Positions 5,989-10,194 of a stretch of DNA of 10,194 nucleotides are shown piece by piece. The position numbers and the translations under genes were made by a program. Location of the stretch: the NCBI GenBank assembly GCA_947176115.1, contig CAMWPK010000036.1, positions 1 to 10,194 of the forward strand, read 5' to 3'. This DNA is from an uncultured Clostridia bacterium. Lineage in GTDB: Bacteria; Bacillota; Clostridia; Christensenellales; UBA3700. Numbering within the stretch: position 1 is the first letter of the stretch; each line of letters starts with the position of its first letter. The notes beneath the pieces were generated by a model, which saw nothing but the letters and a program-made list of their open reading frames with translations, did not search any database and was not told the DNA's origin.

Positions 5989-8244
5989 ATGATACAACTA
6001 AAGCAAGGGCAGTATTACTTGGACGGCAAATTCACGTCTTTGGACGAATTAAAGGCAAAGGGCATTGATGCAAAGGCTATAGACGAAGCCTATAAGGGAA
6101 CTATGGCGTACGGCATATTGGCAAAGCATAACACTTTGCCGACTACGCAAAAGGGACAGCCTCTTCAAATCAAATTCGACGCTTTGGCGTCGCACGATAT
6201 TACCTACGTAGGTATTATTCAGACGGCAAAGGCAAGCGGTCTAAAGGAATTTCCTATACCTTACGTGTTGACCAACTGCCACAATTCGCTTTGCGCAGTC
6301 GGAGGTACTATCAATGAGGACGACCACGTATTCGGTTTGTCTTCGGCTAAGAAATACGGCGGAATATTCGTACCGCCACATCAAGCGGTAATACATACCT
6401 ATATGCGCGAATGTATGTCGGGTTGCGGAAAGATGATATTGGGTTCAGACTCTCACACGAGATACGGCGCTTTGGGTACTATGGCAGTCGGCGAGGGCGG
6501 ACCTGAACTTGTAAAACAGCTTCTTTGCCGTACGTACGACATTAAGTATCCCGAAGTCGTTGCTATTCACTTGACGGGAGCGCCGAGAAAGGGCGTAGGT
6601 CCGCAAGACGTTGCGCTTGCAATTATAGGCGCAGTTTTCAAAGGCGGTTTTGTCAAGAACAAGGTTATGGAATTCGTGGGCGAGGGTATTAAGAACTTGC
6701 CGATAGAGTACCGCATAGGAATAGACGTAATGACGACGGAAACCACTTGTTTGACGTCTATATGGACGACTGACGATAATGAAGTCAAGAATTATTACGG
6801 AGTGAGAGGCAGACTTGACGATTACGCTGTCATTACTCCGCAAAAACTCGCTTATTATGACGGCGTAGTGGAAGTAGATTTGTCAAAGGTAGTTCCGCAA
6901 ATCGCCCTACCTTTCCACCCGTCCAACGTATACAATTTGCAAGACGTGATAGACAATCCTATGGATATTCTTTCAGCGGTAGAGAAAAAATGCAACGAAT
7001 TGCTCAACAACAATAAAATCAATTTCAAGTTGACTGATAAAGTGGTTGACGGGAAAATTAGAGTTGAGCAGGGTATAATTGCAGGTTGCGCGGGCGGTAC
7101 GTACGACAATATTATTGAGGCAAGTTCAATTCTTAAAGACAAAGCCGTGGGCGACGGCAAGTTCACTTTGAGCGTGTATCCGTCATCTACGCCCGTATAC
7201 TATGACTTGCTTAAGAAGGGCGCGATTGCTCAACTTGTCAAGAGCGGAGCCAACGTAAAGAGCGCTTTTTGCGGTCCGTGCTTCGGCGCAGGCGACGTAC
7301 CTGCCAACAACGCTTTGTCTATCAGACATACTACCCGCAACTTTGAGTCGAGAGAGGGAAGCAAACCTGCCGGCGGTCAGATTGCGTCAGTCGCTCTTAT
7401 GGACGCGCGTTCTATTGCGGCGACGGCGTCAAACGGCGGAATACTTACCAGCGCAATGGATATGGACTACGACAATACAATTCCTGCTTTTGAATATGAT
7501 AAATCTATATATGAAAAGAGAGTTTACAACGGCTGGGGCAAAGCCGATAAAGACGCAAATCTAGAGTACGGTCCCAATATCTGCGACTGGCCGGAAGTAA
7601 TAGAGTTGACTGACAATATCGTAGTTAAACTTAGCGCGGTCATCAACGATCCAGTCACTACTACTGATGAACTTATTCCATCAGGCGAAACGTCGAGTTA
7701 CCGTTCTAATCCAATGAAACTTGCAGAATTTGCGCTTTCAAGAAAATGTCCGGACTACGTTGGCAAAGCAAAGAAAGTCTTTGCGGGCGAACTTGACAGA
7801 AGAACAAACGGACTTGGCGGAGAATATCTTGACGCAGTTAAGAAAGCCGGCGTACAGCTCAAGGGTAGCGTATCGATAGGTAGCGGTGTGTACGCAGTAA
7901 AACCCGGCGACGGAAGCGCAAGAGAACAGGCGGCAAGCTGTCAGAGAGTGCTTGGCGGAGTATGTAATATCGCTAAGGAGTACGCAACCAAGAGATATCG
8001 CTCCAACCTTATAAATTGGGGTATGCTACCATTCCTTTCGCAAGAGAGTTATCAAGACGACGATATAATAGTCGTTTATGACGTCAAGAATACTATTGAC
8101 AACGGCGGATGCGAGTTTAAGGCAAAGATAGTGCGCGGTAACAATGTAATAGACACTGTTTTGACTGTAGACGCGTTGACGGCGGACGAGAGAGAGATTA
8201 TCTCCAGAGGTTGTTTAATAAACTATTATAAGGCAAAAAATTAA
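5989..8244 (+). CDS. Aconitase-superfamily hydratase (YbhJ-like)
   Basis: This 751-residue protein has the aconitase fold with domains 1-3 followed by the domain 4 swivel, in the order of monomeric aconitases. Its closest pattern is the YbhJ-type hydratase group, with the C-terminal YATKRYRSNLINWGMLP segment (about 665-681). The iron-sulfur ligands appear intact: Cys367 (AGCAGG) and Cys428/Cys431 (FCGPCFG), with spacing 61 and 3, similar to aconitase 63 and 3. Active-site-like residues include His136, the SDSHT loop (153-157), Arg450 and Arg455 (RNFESREG). The catalytic-loop motif GSSRE reads GSARE here (642-646), with the first serine and the arginine kept. The substrate (citrate/isocitrate or another hydroxyacid) cannot be fixed from sequence. 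I chose ATG 5989 with GGAG (5978-5981) 7 bases upstream, since a GTG at 5938 falls inside the leader stem. No leuD, citrate synthase or isocitrate dehydrogenase is adjacent. Confidence 0.92.
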   Translation: MIQLKQGQYYLDGKFTSLDELKAKGIDAKAIDEAYKGTMAYGILAKHNTLPTTQKGQPLQIKFDALASHDITYVGIIQTAKASGLKEFPIPYVLTNCHNSLCAVGGTINEDDHVFGLSSAKKYGGIFVPPHQAVIHTYMRECMSGCGKMILGSDSHTRYGALGTMAVGEGGPELVKQLLCRTYDIKYPEVVAIHLTGAPRKGVGPQDVALAIIGAVFKGGFVKNKVMEFVGEGIKNLPIEYRIGIDVMTTETTCLTSIWTTDDNEVKNYYGVRGRLDDYAVITPQKLAYYDGVVEVDLSKVVPQIALPFHPSNVYNLQDVIDNPMDILSAVEKKCNELLNNNKINFKLTDKVVDGKIRVEQGIIAGCAGGTYDNIIEASSILKDKAVGDGKFTLSVYPSSTPVYYDLLKKGAIAQLVKSGANVKSAFCGPCFGAGDVPANNALSIRHTTRNFESREGSKPAGGQIASVALMDARSIAATASNGGILTSAMDMDYDNTIPAFEYDKSIYEKRVYNGWGKADKDANLEYGPNICDWPEVIELTDNIVVKLSAVINDPVTTTDELIPSGETSSYRSNPMKLAEFALSRKCPDYVGKAKKVFAGELDRRTNGLGGEYLDAVKKAGVQLKGSVSIGSGVYAVKPGDGSAREQAASCQRVLGGVCNIAKEYATKRYRSNLINWGMLPFLSQESYQDDDIIVVYDVKNTIDNGGCEFKAKIVRGNNVIDTVLTVDALTADEREIISRGCLINYYKAKN

Positions 8245-8778
8245 ATGGATAAGCCGTCGCAGAGAAAGGCTTTGAGAGCTATCGTTGCAAACGTATCCGA
8301 CAGAGCGGGTCAAAGCGAAAAAATTGCAAGTATTTTGCAAAATACGTCATTGCCGAGCGGAAGTATGTGCGTATACAATTCTCTGCCAAGCGAAGTAGAC
8401 ACCAAAGCTATTATAGAGTATTTTAGCAAGAGTAGGCAGGTATATTTGCCTGTCGTTGACGGCGAAGATATACTGCTCGTCAAGGTGGATAAGGATACTA
8501 AGTATCAAGCTGGCAGTTGGGGCATATCAGAGCCTATAGGCGATAGATTGTCGCCAAAGGACGTCAGACCTGCCGTGACGATTACTCCGCTTTTGGGAGT
8601 GGATAAAAAACTCAACAGGCTTGGCAAAGGCAAGGGATATTACGATAGATATTTTGCAAGCGTAGATACTTTCAAAATCGGTCTTGCCTTTGAAGAACAA
8701 GTATTGGACGAAGTGGTTTGTGATAAATGGGACAAGCCTCTAGACTTAGTAGTCACGCCCAATGGTATAATTAGATAA
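8245..8778 (+). CDS. ygfA: 5-formyltetrahydrofolate cyclo-ligase
   Basis: The enzyme (MTHFS) converts 5-formyl-THF to 5,10-methenyl-THF using ATP, returning a stored folate to the one-carbon pool. The 177 residues match the usual 175-200. Motifs seen: the N-terminal basic stretch KPSQRKALR (3-11), NSLPSEVDT (45-53), GISEP (93-97), a TPLLGVDKKLNRLGKGKGYYDRY block (114-136; glycines G127, G129, G131 and Tyr132-Tyr133-Asp134-Arg135 form the nucleotide loop). The loop normally reads RLGYGGGYYDR or similar, so Lys128 and Lys130 replace the commoner residues, a mild divergence. The ATG at 8245 immediately follows the hydratase TAA (8242-8244) with no gap, so translation is probably coupled; an AAGG about 11 bases upstream is a weak ribosome binding site. 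Confidence 0.94.
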   Translation: MDKPSQRKALRAIVANVSDRAGQSEKIASILQNTSLPSGSMCVYNSLPSEVDTKAIIEYFSKSRQVYLPVVDGEDILLVKVDKDTKYQAGSWGISEPIGDRLSPKDVRPAVTITPLLGVDKKLNRLGKGKGYYDRYFASVDTFKIGLAFEEQVLDEVVCDKWDKPLDLVVTPNGIIR

Positions 8779-8809
8779 ATAGATTTATTAAGGAATAGCC
8801 TTGTAAAGT

Positions 8810-9808
8810 ATGAGAGTAATAAGCGGTAAATATAGAGGTAAAAGACTGAATTCTCCAATTGGCAACGACGTGCGCCCCACGGGCGATAAAGTCAAAGAGA
8901 GTATCTTCAACGTCATTCAATTTGACGTAGTCGGCAGTAGATTTCTCGACTTGTTCTGCGGTAGCGGTTCTATGGGAATTGAGGCTATTAGCCGAGGAGC
9001 AAGTTATACGCTTTTTGCCGACGTGAGCAAGTCATCGATATCTCTCACGCAAGACAATCTCAAGGGAATAGCAGAAAAGCATAGAGTTGTCAATCGCGAT
9101 TGGCGCGATACTTTGTTTACGGCAGACGGGAAGTGGGATTTTATCTTTGTTGATCCGCCATATAAGAGCGATTATATTGAGGGTATATGCCAAATCGTCA
9201 AGGAAAAAGACTTGCTTGCAGACGGGGGCTTTATAATATACGAGCACTCAGATAAAGAATATACTTTGCCAAGCGGTATGTGTATCGCAAAGCGCAAACG
9301 CTTTGGGATAGTTACCGTGGACTATATCGCCAAGTCGAGAGGTAAGACGGCGCTGGCGGGAAGTTACGACCCAATCACAAAGGGGCATTTGGACGTGCTT
9401 GACAGGGCGCTTGATACGTATGACGAGGCGGTAATACTGCTTGCTTGCAATCCTGATAAGAGCTATTTATTTTCTTTAGAAGAGAGAGTGGAATTTGCAA
9501 AACTTGCCGTCAAGGACTATCTAAACGTAACGGTTGACGTATGCGACGGATACGTATACGAGTATTGCAAAAACAATAATATAAATACCGTCTATAGAGG
9601 GTATCGCAACTTAAGCGACCTAAAGTACGAGGAGGATATGGCTAAGTTTAATGAAGAACACGGCTTGCATACTCAACTCGTAGAAGGCATAAGAGAAATC
9701 TCTTCTTCGCTTATAAGAGAAAAACTCAAGACAAGCGAGGATATAAAAAAATATTTGCCTGACGGCGTAGCCAGAGCCGTAGTTAAGGCTTATAAGGAGA
9801 AACTATGA
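8810..9808 (+). CDS. rsmD-coaD: Fused 16S rRNA m2G966 methyltransferase (RsmD) and phosphopantetheine adenylyltransferase (CoaD)
   Basis: One 332-residue frame holds two complete enzymes. Residues 1-177 are RsmD: MRVISGKYRGKRL start, RPTGDKVKESIFN (22-34), SAM loop LDLFCGSGSMGIEA (46-59), catalytic DPPY (115-118), and a RFGIVTVDY end. Residues 178-332 are CoaD, 155 residues as usual: GSYDPITKGHLD with the TxGH nucleotide motif (190-193), FSLEERV (221-227), YRGYRNLSDLKYE (262-274) and ISSSLIRE (297-304). RsmD methylates G966 of 16S rRNA; CoaD makes dephospho-CoA from 4'-phosphopantetheine and ATP. There is no linker, no stop and no ATG near the join. The start follows the cyclo-ligase by 31 bases with a weak ribosome binding site. 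CoaD is normally a homohexamer. A GTG at 9317 (Val170) could restart translation internally; GGGA lies 8 bases before it. Confidence 0.93.
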   Translation: MRVISGKYRGKRLNSPIGNDVRPTGDKVKESIFNVIQFDVVGSRFLDLFCGSGSMGIEAISRGASYTLFADVSKSSISLTQDNLKGIAEKHRVVNRDWRDTLFTADGKWDFIFVDPPYKSDYIEGICQIVKEKDLLADGGFIIYEHSDKEYTLPSGMCIAKRKRFGIVTVDYIAKSRGKTALAGSYDPITKGHLDVLDRALDTYDEAVILLACNPDKSYLFSLEERVEFAKLAVKDYLNVTVDVCDGYVYEYCKNNNINTVYRGYRNLSDLKYEEDMAKFNEEHGLHTQLVEGIREISSSLIREKLKTSEDIKKYLPDGVARAVVKAYKEKL

Positions 9809-10194
9809 ATACGATGACGATAAGCAGACTTTTGGATAGATTGGAGGAAACTGTCAACAACGGCAAAAAGCAGATGTTTTCCAATATGCGACTTGTTGAC
9901 GCCAATACGTGTCTGGGGATATTACAACAGATAAGAAATCAACTTCCCAACGAACTTGCGGAAGCAACCGTATTGTTGCGAGATTGCGATAATATAAAAG
10001 CCGAAGCCGAGAAAGAAGCGCAGAATATTATTGAGGAAGCAAAGCAAGAAGCAATGCGACTTGTAGCGGAAAGCGAAATAATGAGAGAGGCGCAAATGCA
10101 GGCTAGCGAACTCGTCAACAATGCCGGAGCGTACGCAGATAATCTCGTTGAGCAGAGTTACGAGCAAGTCAATTCGCTGTACCTAGACGTGGAG
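9805..10194 (+). CDS. Coiled-coil protein of the coaD neighbourhood, cut at the window end
   Basis: The frame starts with ATG at 9805, overlapping the fusion's TGA by four bases (ATGA). A strong AAGGAG (9794-9799) lies 5 bases upstream. The 130 residues seen begin MNTMTISRLLDRLEET and become a long charged, alanine- and glutamate-rich helix from about residue 55 (pattern AEAEKEAQNIIEEAKQEA), a probable coiled coil. Clostridia often carry, next to coaD, a protein loosely annotated as 'ATPase' or V-ATPase subunit H-like that has this build, including the IRNQLPNELAEA segment. I believe this is that protein. Its function is unknown and the C-terminus is missing because the window ends. Confidence 0.85.
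   Translation, partial: MNTMTISRLLDRLEETVNNGKKQMFSNMRLVDANTCLGILQQIRNQLPNELAEATVLLRDCDNIKAEAEKEAQNIIEEAKQEAMRLVAESEIMREAQMQASELVNNAGAYADNLVEQSYEQVNSLYLDVE

Noticed and set aside
6445..6843. 132-codon minus-strand frame
   Set aside because: It is antisense to the conserved core of the hydratase and shows no independent signal.
8790..8802. AAGG/CCTT mini-hairpin before the fusion gene
   Set aside because: Four base pairs are too few to support a regulatory structure or terminator.
9922..10167. Minus-strand frames at the right edge
   Set aside because: They are antisense to the coiled-coil gene, which has a strong ribosome binding site and coupled start.

Overview
The window looks like one edge of a metagenome-assembled contig from an uncultured anaerobic Firmicute (class Clostridia is my best guess). 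This rests on the moderately AT-rich sequence, AGGAG-type ribosome binding sites, clostridial-type DUF2156 and coiled-coil proteins, and the rdgB/phosphodiesterase and rsmD/coaD neighbourhoods. No tRNA, rRNA, CRISPR array, insertion sequence or phage gene is visible. Bases 1-53 are not biological: they are an Illumina Nextera i7 adapter joined to the contig.

Layout. (1) 54-233 is the 3' end of a plus-strand gene, possibly an FAD-dependent reductase of the geranylgeranyl reductase type. (2) 303-4822 is all minus strand. Read in transcription order it holds a two-helix membrane protein with a possible PH-like domain (4822-4313), rdgB (4249-3656), a YfcE-type phosphodiesterase (3623-3150) and typA/bipA (3124-1301). 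A strong hairpin terminator follows at about 1248-1279. An unrecognised four-helix membrane protein then has its own promoter, ribosome binding site and terminator (1130-303). (3) A short divergent intergenic region (4823-4874) separates the minus block from the plus block. (4) 4875-10194 is all plus strand: a DUF2156 protein, then a clear promoter and structured leader, then a YbhJ-like aconitase-family hydratase, 5-formyltetrahydrofolate cyclo-ligase, a single ORF fusing RsmD to CoaD, and the start of a coiled-coil protein that runs off the edge.

The genes are mainly housekeeping: nucleotide-pool sanitation (RdgB), a ribosome-associated GTPase (TypA), folate one-carbon recycling, rRNA methylation and coenzyme A synthesis. 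The hydratase, cyclo-ligase, fusion and coiled-coil genes are packed with gaps of 0, 31 and -4 bases and no visible terminator, so they probably form one transcript from the promoter at 5832-5860.

I found no clearly new defence or mobile system. The observations most worth a second look are the in-frame RsmD-CoaD fusion, the folded leader before the hydratase, the hydratase's altered active-site loop with its cluster cysteines intact, the apparent leaderless promoter at 4822, and the adapter contamination at the left edge.
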